Source: Longimicrobiales bacterium (lineage in GTDB: Bacteria; Gemmatimonadota; Gemmatimonadetes; Longimicrobiales; RSA9). From it: a stretch of 41,907 bases of DNA. The notes under the pieces are model-generated. The model saw only the letters and a list, made by a program, of their open reading frames with translations. It searched no databases and was not told the DNA's origin. Position numbers and translations under genes: made by a program. This document shows, in pieces, positions 1 through 8,772 of this stretch (positions are counted from its first letter, which is position 1; each line of letters opens with the position of its first letter). The stretch covers positions 1 to 41,907 of the forward strand of contig DATHUY010000015.1 of NCBI GenBank assembly GCA_035461765.1, read 5' to 3'.

Positions 1-937
1 GCCGTCGAGCACCTGCGGCATCAGGGAAGCGTCGAACGCGTCGCCCTCGTAGAGCATCTTCGCCCAGCGGGCGAGGTCCTCGGCGGTGCTGGCGTATCCG
101 CCGCCCGCCCACTCGAAGCCGGGGTTGAAGGCGAATCGTCCGTCGCCGAGGAGCACGGCGTCCGCGCCGCCGAACGGGTTGTTGCTGCCGGCATAGCCCT
201 GCACGACGCCGGGGATGTCCGGCGACGACGACGGCACGGTGTTGAAGAGGCCGAGCGGCTCGAGCACGCGCGTGCGGATCATGTCCACCGCATCTTCGCC
301 GGTCACCTTCTCCATGACCATCGCCAGCAGGATGTAGTTCGTGTCGGAATAGTCCCAGCCCTCGCCGGCCGCGAACGGCGGCTCGGTGTCCAGCACGAAC
401 GCGATCTGCTCCTCCGGCTTCCACACGCGATACGGGTCCTTCGTGACCTCCGCCATGAACGCGGGGTTGAACTCGTAGCGGACAATGCCGCTGGTGTGGT
501 TCATCAGCATACGCAGCGTGATGTCGTCACCGTTCGGGAGTCGCGTGCGACCCGCGGCATCCGTCCACCAGGGCTCGGACCCGAGATACTTCGAGAGCGG
601 GTCGTCGAGCGCGATGCGGCCCTCGTGCGCGAGCTGGAGCGCGACGGCGCCGAAGAAAGTCTTGCCGACGCTTCCCGCGAGCATCCGGTCCGCCGGCTTC
701 ATGGGCAGGTGCAGGACACTGTCCGACTGTCCGACGGCGAAGCCGTAGCTCGTGCCATCCGCGAGCACGATGCCGGCTGTCGCGCCGGCGAAGCGGCCGT
801 TCGCATGCAGTGAGTCCAGCACCGCCTGCACGCGCGCTACGACGTCCGCAGGAACAGGCGCGTCCTGAGCGGCGGCCGGCGACACGACGACGGCGGCGGA
901 AAGCACGATAGGCACGAGACGAGATGCGATGTTCATG
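1..937 (-). CDS. Serine hydrolase, beta-lactamase/class C family, C-terminus beyond the window
   Basis: Exported serine hydrolase of the beta-lactamase/DD-peptidase (Pfam Beta-lactamase, class C-like) fold. I translated it from the minus strand. It starts at ATG 937, seven bases after a GGAG ribosome site, with a signal peptide ending in AAAQ near residue 24. The catalytic SxxK is S89-V-G-K92, the second motif reads YSD at residues 196-198, and HTSG lies near 147-150, a landmark of this family. The reading frame is still open at base 1, so about 312 residues are seen and the end, including the HxG/KTG-type third motif, is missing. Such proteins may be esterases, peptidases or penicillin-binding enzymes; the substrate cannot be read from the sequence. 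A second, complete member of the family lies at 13373-14785. Confidence 0.88.
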
Positions 938-1170
938 GCTGCTCCGGGGGAGTCACTGGTTCCGGCAACGATTCTAAGCTGTCGGGGGTACATCCGGCAG
1001 GCTGGCCGCAGGTCGCTCGTCACCGGCAGGCGGCCGCTGATCCCATGGCCGGCTCACGGCGCGGGCATCCGACTCCACACCGGCCGGAGCGCCTTTCGTC
1101 CCGGCCGGGTTGCCGGCGTGCCGCGCTTGCCGCTCAATTCCGTCCTTCACCACTCAACGAGAGGTCATTC

Positions 1171-1656
1171 ATGCGGAGACTGCAGTACTCTCTGATCGGC
1201 GCGATCATGCTCGCCACACTGGCGGCGCCCGCGGCAGCTCAGCAGGACACACAGACGGACGAGCAGGCGGTGCGCGCCGTCGTCGACAGGCTGTTCGACG
1301 GGATGCGCTCACGCGACACGACGATGATGCGTTCGGTGTTCGCGGACGAGGCACAGTTCTACCGCCTGGACGGCGAGGGTAAGGTCCACATCAGTACGCC
1401 GTCGGAGTTCATCACCAGCATTTCGCGCGCGCCCGCGGGTCTGCTGCTCGACGAGGTGCTGGCCGACGTGGAGATCCGCATCGATGGGCCGCTCGCCTCG
1501 GTCTGGACGTATTACGACTTCTTTGCCGGTGACGACTTCTCGCACTGCGGCTACGACGCGTTCCAGATGCTGAAGGTGCAGGGCGAGTGGAAGATCGTCG
1601 CGCTCGCGGATTCGCGGCGCCAGGAAGACTGCAGGAAGCAGCGCAGCGGCGGCTGA
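1171..1656 (+). CDS. Secreted NTF2-like protein (Lumazine_bd_2/DUF4440 type)
   Basis: A 161-residue exported protein. The N-terminus is a signal peptide (MRRLQYSL to APAAAQ, cleavage near residue 24). The rest has the pattern of the small NTF2-like fold: an opening helix (EQAVRAVVDRLFDGM), a segment of metal- or ligand-pocket type (FADEAQFY), and a C-terminal strand pair with FQMLKVQGEWKIVALA. The ATG at 1171 is chosen because it starts the signal peptide and follows GAGAGGT; a longer upstream extension would bury it. It is divergent from the serine hydrolase at 1-937. Members of this family bind small ligands or have lost enzymatic activity; no function can be assigned. Confidence 0.85.
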   Translation: MRRLQYSLIGAIMLATLAAPAAAQQDTQTDEQAVRAVVDRLFDGMRSRDTTMMRSVFADEAQFYRLDGEGKVHISTPSEFITSISRAPAGLLLDEVLADVEIRIDGPLASVWTYYDFFAGDDFSHCGYDAFQMLKVQGEWKIVALADSRRQEDCRKQRSGG

Positions 1657-1731
1657 GGTTCGCGGTGCACCGGCAGCGCGGCTGCGGAGCGGCGGCTTCG
1701 CGAGCAGCAGTGCGGGCCGCGCTGCAGTAAA

Positions 1732-2283
1732 TCAGTCCGCGGCGGGCGGGCGATGGTGCCACGCGAACCATCCGCCCGCCGCCAGCGCCGTCCAGAAGAT
1801 CAGCTCCCCCACCCTCATGACGTACCAGCCGATCGTCGTGTCGGCATCCAGCATCCCCATCTCGATCAGCAGGAACGTCCAGTCGTGGTTCGAGCGCTCA
1901 CCGCCGAGCAGCGGGAGCTCGCCCGCGCGCGCATCGGCGATGTAGATGGCCACGCCGGCGAAGCTCGCTGCCAGGTAGAGTCCCGCGAACGCGGTCGCGT
2001 ACCAGTCGCGCCGGCGCGCGAAGTACGCGGCGAAGAAAGCGGGCACCATGAGCTGGAACAGGGATCCGCCCAGCACCATCATGAACTCGCCGAACGGCAT
2101 GAACAGCACGTGACCGGCTTCGTGGAAGATCAGGAGCGAGCCGTGCAGCAGCGGCTCGGTCTCGCGCATGTAGCGCCAGACCCAGAACGCGAACGCGAGG
2201 AGCGCGGCTACGCGTACATAACGCGTGACGCTCGATGCATGCGCGGCGCTCTCCCCGACGGCGGGGCTGGAGTAGGAATGCAC
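1732..2283 (-). CDS. Membrane protein with HEAGH motif (putative M50-like metallopeptidase)
   Basis: About 183 residues with four or five hydrophobic segments. It carries FHEAGHVLF at the edge of a membrane segment, a match to the HExxH zinc motif, and a later SNHDW that could supply another metal ligand. This layout resembles small integral-membrane metallopeptidase-like proteins (site-2 protease style), but activity is unproven. The open frame runs back to 2376 and would overlap the end of the upstream ligD-like gene. I favour the GTG at 2283, which removes the overlap, although no strong ribosome site is visible, so the start is uncertain. It probably follows the ligD-like gene in one transcript. 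Confidence 0.7.
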   Translation of the reverse strand: MHSYSSPAVGESAAHASSVTRYVRVAALLAFAFWVWRYMRETEPLLHGSLLIFHEAGHVLFMPFGEFMMVLGGSLFQLMVPAFFAAYFARRRDWYATAFAGLYLAASFAGVAIYIADARAGELPLLGGERSNHDWTFLLIEMGMLDADTTIGWYVMRVGELIFWTALAAGGWFAWHHRPPAAD

Positions 2284-2326
2284 GCCTGAAAGCTGAAGCC
2301 GGCACGCGGTCGCGTCAACGCAGTCG

Positions 2327-3643
2327 TCAGTGCACCGCCACGCGCAGCAGCGCATCGCTGCGCGTGCCGGGCTCATACGACGCGTCGCGCTTCCGTGCCA
2401 GGATGCCGGGCCAGCCCTGCTTTTCGGCGCGGCGCAGCATTGCCTTGGAATCGTCGCTCACCGGCTGGATCGCCACCTCCTTCAGCCGACGCCGACGGAA
2501 CAGCGTCTCGAGCGCGCTCCGCCGGTCCGTCCACGGCTCCTCCATGAGCACGTCATCGCCGTCGAGCAGCAGGTCGGCAGCGTGCAGGACGGCGCGGTCG
2601 TCTGCCGCCGTTGTGGCACGGCCCGACTTCGCAGCACGACCGGATCCGCGAGACGCGCCGGAGCCGCTCTTCTCATCGCCATCCGCGATCTCGCCATCCA
2701 GGACGAAAGGCCGCTTCACGCGCTTCGCGAGCGAGACCAGCTCGTCCGCGATGCTGCGATGCCGCTTCGTCACATCCCGGCCGCGCTCGTCCATCAGCAC
2801 CGCGGTGTCACCGGTGACGTACGCGAGCACGCGCTCGCCGCCGCGCCACGGCTCCGCCGTCCACTTCCCCTTCGACGGCACGCTCTCCGCCGGCTTCGGC
2901 CGCATGGGCGCGATCATGCCCGCGGCCGCCTGCGCCGGCGCCTTTCCGGCCTCCTCGCCGCCGGCCTCACCGCCGCGATCCGAGCGCCAGACACGCTCGT
3001 TCTCAGCGGCGATCTCCTCCATCGTGCGGCCGCTCGCAACCGAAGTCTGCACCACGTCCGTGATCTCGGCGTCCTCGCTCGCCGTGTCATCGCGATGCTT
3101 GATCAGCAGCCACTTCGGCTTCTCGCCGCGCTCCGTGCGCACGAGCGCGAACGAGCCGTTCAGACGCTCGCCGTCGAACGTGAAGCTCAGCTTCCCGGAC
3201 GCGAGCCCGCGGCGCACCGCGCTCGCGGCGTCCTCGCCTTTCTTCGGCTCATCCGGCACGTACGTCCCCCGGTCCCACAGCATGACCGTGCCGCCGCCAT
3301 ACTCGCCCTGCGGGATCGTGCCCTCGAACGTGTTGTACTCGATCGGGTGATCCTCGACCTGCATCGCGAGCCGCTTCACCGACGGGTCCAGCGATGGTCC
3401 CTTCGGCACCGCCCAGCTCTTCATCACGCCGTCGAGCTCGAGACGCAGGTCGTAGTGCAGACTCGAGGCTGCATGCTTCTGGATGACGAACTGGAGGCCG
3501 CGGCGCCGGGATTTCGTCGCGCCGCCCGCGGGCTCGCGCGTCTTCTCGAAGTCGCGCTTGCGCCGGTACTCCTCGAGGGGTGCCTTCGCGCGGCCGCCGG
3601 ACTGGCGGCGCTTCGCAGTGCTGCCCCGCTTCGACTGCGCCAT
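2327..3643 (-). CDS. LigD-type 3'-phosphoesterase with degenerate ATP-ligase domain
   Basis: 438 residues. After a basic N-terminus, residues about 45-165 form the phosphoesterase (PE) domain of bacterial DNA ligase D, which trims 3'-phosphate or ribonucleotide ends in break repair. Residues matching the known PE active site are present: H57, H63, D65, R67, H99 and Y103. Residues about 245-438 align with the nucleotidyltransferase domain of LigD, but the ExKxDG motif is replaced by E264-PWRGGER, so the lysine that takes AMP is gone. The final WLKVK-type motif reads LLRVAVH. LDGE near 315-318 remains. There is no OB-fold domain, no polymerase domain and no Ku gene nearby. The ATG at 3643 has AAGGAGGAG just upstream, overruling a longer start. 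Confidence 0.88.
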   Translation of the reverse strand: MAQSKRGSTAKRRQSGGRAKAPLEEYRRKRDFEKTREPAGGATKSRRRGLQFVIQKHAASSLHYDLRLELDGVMKSWAVPKGPSLDPSVKRLAMQVEDHPIEYNTFEGTIPQGEYGGGTVMLWDRGTYVPDEPKKGEDAASAVRRGLASGKLSFTFDGERLNGSFALVRTERGEKPKWLLIKHRDDTASEDAEITDVVQTSVASGRTMEEIAAENERVWRSDRGGEAGGEEAGKAPAQAAAGMIAPMRPKPAESVPSKGKWTAEPWRGGERVLAYVTGDTAVLMDERGRDVTKRHRSIADELVSLAKRVKRPFVLDGEIADGDEKSGSGASRGSGRAAKSGRATTAADDRAVLHAADLLLDGDDVLMEEPWTDRRSALETLFRRRRLKEVAIQPVSDDSKAMLRRAEKQGWPGILARKRDASYEPGTRSDALLRVAVH

Positions 3644-3784
3644 CTGCTGCTCCTCCTTCGTCACGGCCGGGGATCGTTCCGTCCCGGTACTGGTGCAAGA
3701 ACCGCACACATGGACGAATGTGGATCAGTCTCCGGATGGGCCGGTCGGCGTGTCGATTCGCTGCGGGAATCAGGAGGAAGCAGA

Positions 3785-6472
3785 ATGATCCGGACTGCGG
3801 TGTGGCTTCTGCTGAGTGCGGGTGCCGGCGCGACGTACGCACAGACGCCGACGTCGGCACAGGTGGAGCGGCCGGCCGTCGCAGCGGTTGCCCGGACGGG
3901 TCACGTCGAGCTCGACGGCAGTCTCGCCGACAGCGCCTGGCTGGCGGCACCGGAGGCGACCGACTTCCTGCAGCACGAGCCGCAGGAAGGCGAGCCGGCC
4001 ACGCAAAGGACATCCGTCCGGTTCCTGTACGACGACGAGGCGCTGTACATCGGCGCGCGCATGTATGACGAGCTGGCGGCGGCGGGTGTGCGCACGCGGC
4101 TCGGGCGTCGCGACGAATCGGTCGAGGGCGACTACATCATGTTCGTCTTCGATACGTTCCACGACCATACCGGCCGGACGATTCTGCAGATCAATCCGTC
4201 GGGAGTGAAGAACGACGCGGGTCAGGCGGCGGCGTTCGCCGACCCATCGTGGGATCCGGTGTGGCAGGCTGCTACCCGCATCGATTCGCTGGGCTGGACT
4301 GCGGAGCTGCGCATCCCGTTCTCGCAGATGCGCTTCCCGGCGGCGAACGAACAGACGTGGGGCCTCCAGATCTGGCGCTATACCGAGCGTCTCGCGGAGC
4401 TGTCGATGTGGGCGTTCTGGGGCAGGAACGAGTCGGGCGGCGCGGCGCTGTTCGGCCATCTGGAAGATCTGCGCATGCCGTCGCACGGGCTCGGAATCGA
4501 GCTGCTGCCCTATGTCGTCGCGCGCGCGGAGCGCGTCACGCCGCTCCAACCCGGCAGCCCGTTCGACGACGGTGACACGAACAGCTGGCGGCTCGGCGGC
4601 GACGTCAAGGCGATCCTCGGCTCCGCCGTGACACTGGACGCGACGATCAATCCCGACTTCGGCCAGGTCGAGGTCGACCCGGCCGTCGTCAACCTGTCCG
4701 CATTCGAGACCTTCTTCGAGGAGAAGCGGCCGTTCTTCGTGGAAGGCAGCGGCCTCTTCGGCTTCGGCAGCCTGAACTGCTACTTCTGCAGCAACGTGTC
4801 GTCGCTGTCACTGTTCTACTCGCGCCGCATCGGCCGGCGTCCCCAGGGCGCCGTGCAGGAGCCTGCCGAGTTCGTGTCGTCGCCCGAGAACACGACGATC
4901 CTCGGGGCGGCGAAGGTCACGGCCCGGACCGGAGCCGGATGGCAGGTCGGAGCGCTCAATGCCGTGACCGCAGCGGAGCGGGCCGATGCCCAGCGGCTCG
5001 ACGGCACGCGCTTCGACGAGGAGGTCGAGCCGCTCACGAACTACTTCGTCGGCCGGCTGCGCCGCAACTTCCGCGATGGCAACCTCCAGCTGGGTGTCAT
5101 CGGAACGTCGGTGGCGCGCCGCTTCGACAGCGACGCGTTGCGCCGGTCCCTGACCGGCCACGCCGAGGCCGTGGGCTTCGACTGGCAGGCGTTCTGGAAG
5201 GACCGCACGTACAGCTGGATGGGGCAGGTCGCATTCACGAACGTCGCGGGTGACAGCCTGGCGATCCGCAGGATCCAGCACGCGCCAGCACGCTATTTCC
5301 AGCGTCCGGACCGCGACGCGCACGACAACGGTTTTCTCACGAACGGCTATGATCCATCGCTCGAGTCGATGCGCGGAATCGGCGCGTACTCGCGCATCGC
5401 GAAGCAGGCGGGTGACTGGCAGTTCGAAGCGCAGACGAATGTCCGGACACCCGGCTTCGAGGCCAACGATGCCGCGTTCCTGACGCGCGCCGACTATGTC
5501 TGGGGCAACGCCAACGTGCGCTGGCAGCAGAATCAGCCGACCCGCTTTTCGCGCTTCCTGTCCCTCACAGCCGGCGCCCAGCGCCAGTACAACTTCGACG
5601 GCGACATGAACGACGCACAGGTGCACGGCAGCGTCTTCTACCAGCTTCTCAACTACTGGAGCATCGGTGCGTTCGCGATCCGGTTCCCGGAGCGCGCCGA
5701 TGAGCGGGCCACGCGCGGCGGGCCGGTCGTGCACCGTACGCCCGGCACGTTCATGTCGGCGAACCTGGGATCCGACTCCCGCCGGGCCATCGTTCTGCAA
5801 TTCAACGGCGGCGGGTTCAGGGGCGCGGACGGCACGCGCGAGTACAACGTGAACGGCACGGTCCGGTTCAAGCCGGCCACCAGCGTGGCTGTGTCGGTCG
5901 GGCCCTCACTGAACGGCGGTCAGTCGAAGGCGCAATTCGTCACGCGTTTCGATGACGCATCGGCTGACCATTTCTTCGGCCAGCGGGTGGTGTTCTCCGA
6001 CCTCGATTATCGCACGCTCTCGATGGACACACGCCTGAGCGCGACGTTCTCGCCCACGCTCACGCTCGAGGTGTTCGCGCAGCCGTATATCTCGAGCGGG
6101 AACTACAGCAGGTTCAAGGAATACACGGCGCCGCGCACGACGGATCGCAGGGTATTCGACGCGACCCAGCTGTCGGCCGTGCAATCGGCGAGTGGCCGCG
6201 ACAGCGTCTACGTGCTCGATGCGGACAGGGACGCCGGCACACCCAGCTTCACGTTCCGCAATCCGGATTTCAATTTCCGCTCACTGCGCGGCAACGCCGT
6301 TCTGCGCTGGGAGTACCGGCCGGGCTCGACGCTGTTCCTGGTGTGGCAGCAGCAGCGGTCGGGAAGTCAGCCGTACGGAGACTTCAGCTTCTCCCGCGAC
6401 GCGGAAGCCGTGTTCGAGGCCCGGCCGGACAACATCTTTCTCCTGAAGGTGAGTTACTGGTTCGGCAGGTGA
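3785..6472 (+). CDS. DUF5916 / CBM9-like outer-membrane protein
   Basis: 895 residues, exported (signal peptide ends near residue 20, ATYAQ). Residues about 40-215 form a carbohydrate-binding family 9-like domain (starting at GHVELDGSLADSAW). The remainder is the DUF5916 region, which carries the conserved stretch NPDFGQVEVDPAVVNLSAFE followed by FFEEKRPFFVEG. It is rich in alternating beta strands and ends in VSYWFGR, an aromatic C-terminus typical of outer-membrane barrels. The family is common in Bacteroidota and Gemmatimonadota and often sits near peptidases; its substrate is not known. The start at ATG 3785 has AGGAGGAAG upstream. The frame is open far upstream across the antisense of the ligD-like gene, which is not coding. 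Confidence 0.9.
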   Translation: MIRTAVWLLLSAGAGATYAQTPTSAQVERPAVAAVARTGHVELDGSLADSAWLAAPEATDFLQHEPQEGEPATQRTSVRFLYDDEALYIGARMYDELAAAGVRTRLGRRDESVEGDYIMFVFDTFHDHTGRTILQINPSGVKNDAGQAAAFADPSWDPVWQAATRIDSLGWTAELRIPFSQMRFPAANEQTWGLQIWRYTERLAELSMWAFWGRNESGGAALFGHLEDLRMPSHGLGIELLPYVVARAERVTPLQPGSPFDDGDTNSWRLGGDVKAILGSAVTLDATINPDFGQVEVDPAVVNLSAFETFFEEKRPFFVEGSGLFGFGSLNCYFCSNVSSLSLFYSRRIGRRPQGAVQEPAEFVSSPENTTILGAAKVTARTGAGWQVGALNAVTAAERADAQRLDGTRFDEEVEPLTNYFVGRLRRNFRDGNLQLGVIGTSVARRFDSDALRRSLTGHAEAVGFDWQAFWKDRTYSWMGQVAFTNVAGDSLAIRRIQHAPARYFQRPDRDAHDNGFLTNGYDPSLESMRGIGAYSRIAKQAGDWQFEAQTNVRTPGFEANDAAFLTRADYVWGNANVRWQQNQPTRFSRFLSLTAGAQRQYNFDGDMNDAQVHGSVFYQLLNYWSIGAFAIRFPERADERATRGGPVVHRTPGTFMSANLGSDSRRAIVLQFNGGGFRGADGTREYNVNGTVRFKPATSVAVSVGPSLNGGQSKAQFVTRFDDASADHFFGQRVVFSDLDYRTLSMDTRLSATFSPTLTLEVFAQPYISSGNYSRFKEYTAPRTTDRRVFDATQLSAVQSASGRDSVYVLDADRDAGTPSFTFRNPDFNFRSLRGNAVLRWEYRPGSTLFLVWQQQRSGSQPYGDFSFSRDAEAVFEARPDNIFLLKVSYWFGR

Positions 6473-6476
6473 GGGC

Positions 6477-6502
6477 GGTCCGGTTCGCACACGAGCCGGA
6501 CC
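6477..6502 (+). terminator. Hairpin after the DUF5916 gene
   Basis: An 11-bp stem (6477-6487 with 6492-6502, one G-T pair) closes a 4-base CACA loop five bases after the stop codon. The following bases (GATCATACTTG) are only weakly T-rich, so this is terminator-like rather than a textbook intrinsic terminator. Confidence 0.5.
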
Positions 6503-6742
6503 GATCATACTTGCCGCGGGCACGAACGCCGGACATCTTGGCCCCACCGGCCACATTTCCCACAGACATCATGTGGTCTGAAACTGCCGCCAGCGCCGCG
6601 TGACGGCCCTTGCCGCGCGCGGCAGGCCGCCGACCGCCCGCCGACGAATGGAGCGCCTCTGGGAACCGACGAACCGATCAGCACGGAGCAGGAACGTGGG
6701 GACGGCATCCGTCGCCGCGCACTCGCGTCGGGCCCCGACGGT

Positions 6743-7753
6743 GTGCGGCCGCTGTCGCTGGAGGAGGCGGTGGCGCGCATCCGCCGCGGCACAGCTGCGA
6801 CCGCGGCTACGAGCAGGGATATCGGCGCGGAGGACACCGGGCCGACCCTCAACCATGCGCCGGAGCACGGGCCCGAGCAGGGCATCGTATGGATCGATAT
6901 CGTGCGGCCGACGGAGGCGGACGCCACCATGCTGCGGAAGGATCTCGGCTTCCATCCGCTCGCCGTGGAGGACGCACTCTACGGAAAACAGGTTCCCAAG
7001 CTCGAGCGATACCCCGGCTACTTCTTTCTCGTGCTGTACGCCGCACGCATCAACCCGGAGCGCAACCGACCCGCGTTCTATGAGCTGCACTGCTTCCTCG
7101 GCGCTCACTACATAGTGACGGTCCGAAACGAGAGCGTGCGCGAGGTGCGCGAGGTGATGGCGCGCTGGCGCGCGGGGCCGCACCACTATCCGACGGTCGG
7201 GCACCTCGCCCACGGCGTCGCCGACGCACTGGTGGACAGCTATTTCCCGATGATCGACCACTTCGGTACGCGCGTCGCCGCCACGGAGACCGAGGCCTAC
7301 GAGAAGCCAGGCGATGCGATGCAGCACATCATGAGTCTCCGTCGCGAGCTGCTCCGCTTCCGCGGCGTCGTCAGCCCGACGCGCGACGTGTTCAGCTCCC
7401 TGCTGCGACGCGACCTGCCGTTCCTGAATCCGGAGCTCACACCGTACTTCCAGGACGTGCGTGACCACTCGGTGCACGTGACGGAGGAGATCGACATGCT
7501 GCGGGATTTGCTTTCGACAGCCGTCGATGCGCAGTTCACGGTGACATCGAATCAGCTCAACCAGACCGTCCGCATGATGACGGCCTGGTCGATCATCCTG
7601 ATGTCCATGGCCCTCATCACCGGCGTCTATGGAATGAACTTCGTTCACATGCCGGAGGTCGACTGGCGCTACGGATACTTCGGCGCGCTGCTGCTGATGG
7701 CGATCGTCGGCGGCTCCCTCGTCACATTCTTCCGGCGGAGGAACTGGCTGTGA
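6743..7753 (+). CDS. corA: CorA-family magnesium/divalent cation transporter
   Basis: 336 residues. The long N-terminal part is the cytoplasmic domain with the stalk helix. The C-terminus has the two membrane helices of CorA: the first (near 275-296) leads directly into the pore motif G297-M-N299, preceded by Tyr and followed by Phe. The second (near 310-330) ends in the basic tail RRRNW. CorA proteins are pentameric channels that import Mg2+ (some Co2+ or Ni2+). The GTG at 6743 has no clear ribosome site; GTG 6770, which follows GGAGGAGGCG, is an alternative. The last bases overlap the start of the next gene (GTGA), so the two are likely translated together. Confidence 0.92.
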   Translation: MRPLSLEEAVARIRRGTAATAATSRDIGAEDTGPTLNHAPEHGPEQGIVWIDIVRPTEADATMLRKDLGFHPLAVEDALYGKQVPKLERYPGYFFLVLYAARINPERNRPAFYELHCFLGAHYIVTVRNESVREVREVMARWRAGPHHYPTVGHLAHGVADALVDSYFPMIDHFGTRVAATETEAYEKPGDAMQHIMSLRRELLRFRGVVSPTRDVFSSLLRRDLPFLNPELTPYFQDVRDHSVHVTEEIDMLRDLLSTAVDAQFTVTSNQLNQTVRMMTAWSIILMSMALITGVYGMNFVHMPEVDWRYGYFGALLLMAIVGGSLVTFFRRRNWL

Positions 7754-8700
7754 GACAACTCCGGATTGCGCTCGCAGCAGCGCTGCTCGTCGCGGGCGGC
7801 TGTACCGCCTCATCGAACAACGGGCTCACGCCCGAGACCGCGCCGCGTGCCGAAGCGATGTCACTGCTGGGCCAGCCGCTCTTCGCGCCCGTCATCCCCG
7901 ACGAAGCGCGCGCACGCATGGAAGAGCAGCTGGCCGAGGCGCGGGCTCGCTATGAGCGCAGTCCCGATGACGCCGACGCCATCATATGGCTCGGCCGACG
8001 TCTCGCCTACCTGGGATACTACCGCGACGCGATCCGGATCTTCGGCGAGGGGATCCGCAAGCATCCGGACGACGCACGCATGTATCGGCACCGCGGCCAT
8101 CGCTACATCACTACCCGCCAGATGTCGCGCGCGGTGGCCGACCTCGAGACCGCCGCCCGGCTCATGGCCGACCGGCCGGACCAGGTGGAGCCGGACGGCC
8201 AGCCGAACAGCTACAACATTCCGACCAGCACACTCAAGTCCAACATCTGGTACCACCTCGCCCTCGCGCACTACCTGCGACACGATTTCGAGAGTGCACT
8301 GAGCGCGTGGCGCAATGCAGTCGATGTGGCGGAGAACGATGACATGCTCGTGGCGAGCGCGGACTGGCTCTACATGACGCTGCGGCGTCTCGGTCAGGAA
8401 GAAGCGGCGGCGGCCGTACTCGAGCGGATCACGCAGGACATGCGCATCCTGGAGAACGACGCGTATCACCGGCGTCTGCTCATGTACAAGGGCCTGATCC
8501 CGCCGGACTCCCTGATGCCCGTCGACACGCGGGATCCCGTGCAGATCGCGACCTACGGGTACGGCATCGCGAACTGGCACCTGTACAACGGCGATCGCTA
8601 CACCGCCGAAACGCTGTTCCGCCGGATCCTGGACGGGCCGAACTGGGCCGCATTCGGCTATATTGCGGCGGAGGCCGAGGTCGCCGGCGGTGCGCGCTGA
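7750..8700 (+). CDS. TPR lipoprotein
   Basis: 316 residues. The N-terminus is a lipoprotein signal ending in LLVAGGC, so it is probably anchored in the periplasm or at a membrane. The middle carries tetratricopeptide-like helix pairs, for example WLGRRLAYLGYYRDAIRIFG, a following HPDDARMYRHRGHRY pair, and another near AHYLRHDFESALSAWRNAV. TPRs serve as protein-binding scaffolds; no enzymatic motif is visible. The GTG start overlaps the corA stop by four bases, pointing to coupled translation and perhaps to a partner role for the transporter, but that is inference. Confidence 0.85.
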   Translation: MRQLRIALAAALLVAGGCTASSNNGLTPETAPRAEAMSLLGQPLFAPVIPDEARARMEEQLAEARARYERSPDDADAIIWLGRRLAYLGYYRDAIRIFGEGIRKHPDDARMYRHRGHRYITTRQMSRAVADLETAARLMADRPDQVEPDGQPNSYNIPTSTLKSNIWYHLALAHYLRHDFESALSAWRNAVDVAENDDMLVASADWLYMTLRRLGQEEAAAAVLERITQDMRILENDAYHRRLLMYKGLIPPDSLMPVDTRDPVQIATYGYGIANWHLYNGDRYTAETLFRRILDGPNWAAFGYIAAEAEVAGGAR

Positions 8701-8772
8701 GCGCGCTGCCGCGTGACCGCGTGACATGAGGACCGGCGCCGCCGTGCGCAGGCAGACATATGGAGCAGTGCA

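Noticed and set aside
2330-3784. A long plus-strand frame open through the whole antisense of the ligD-like gene and continuous with the DUF5916 gene
   Set aside because: Explained by high G+C: the antisense frame has few stops. The DUF5916 protein has its own ribosome site, ATG and signal peptide at 3785, and the upstream part has Arg/Ala-rich, unstructured composition.
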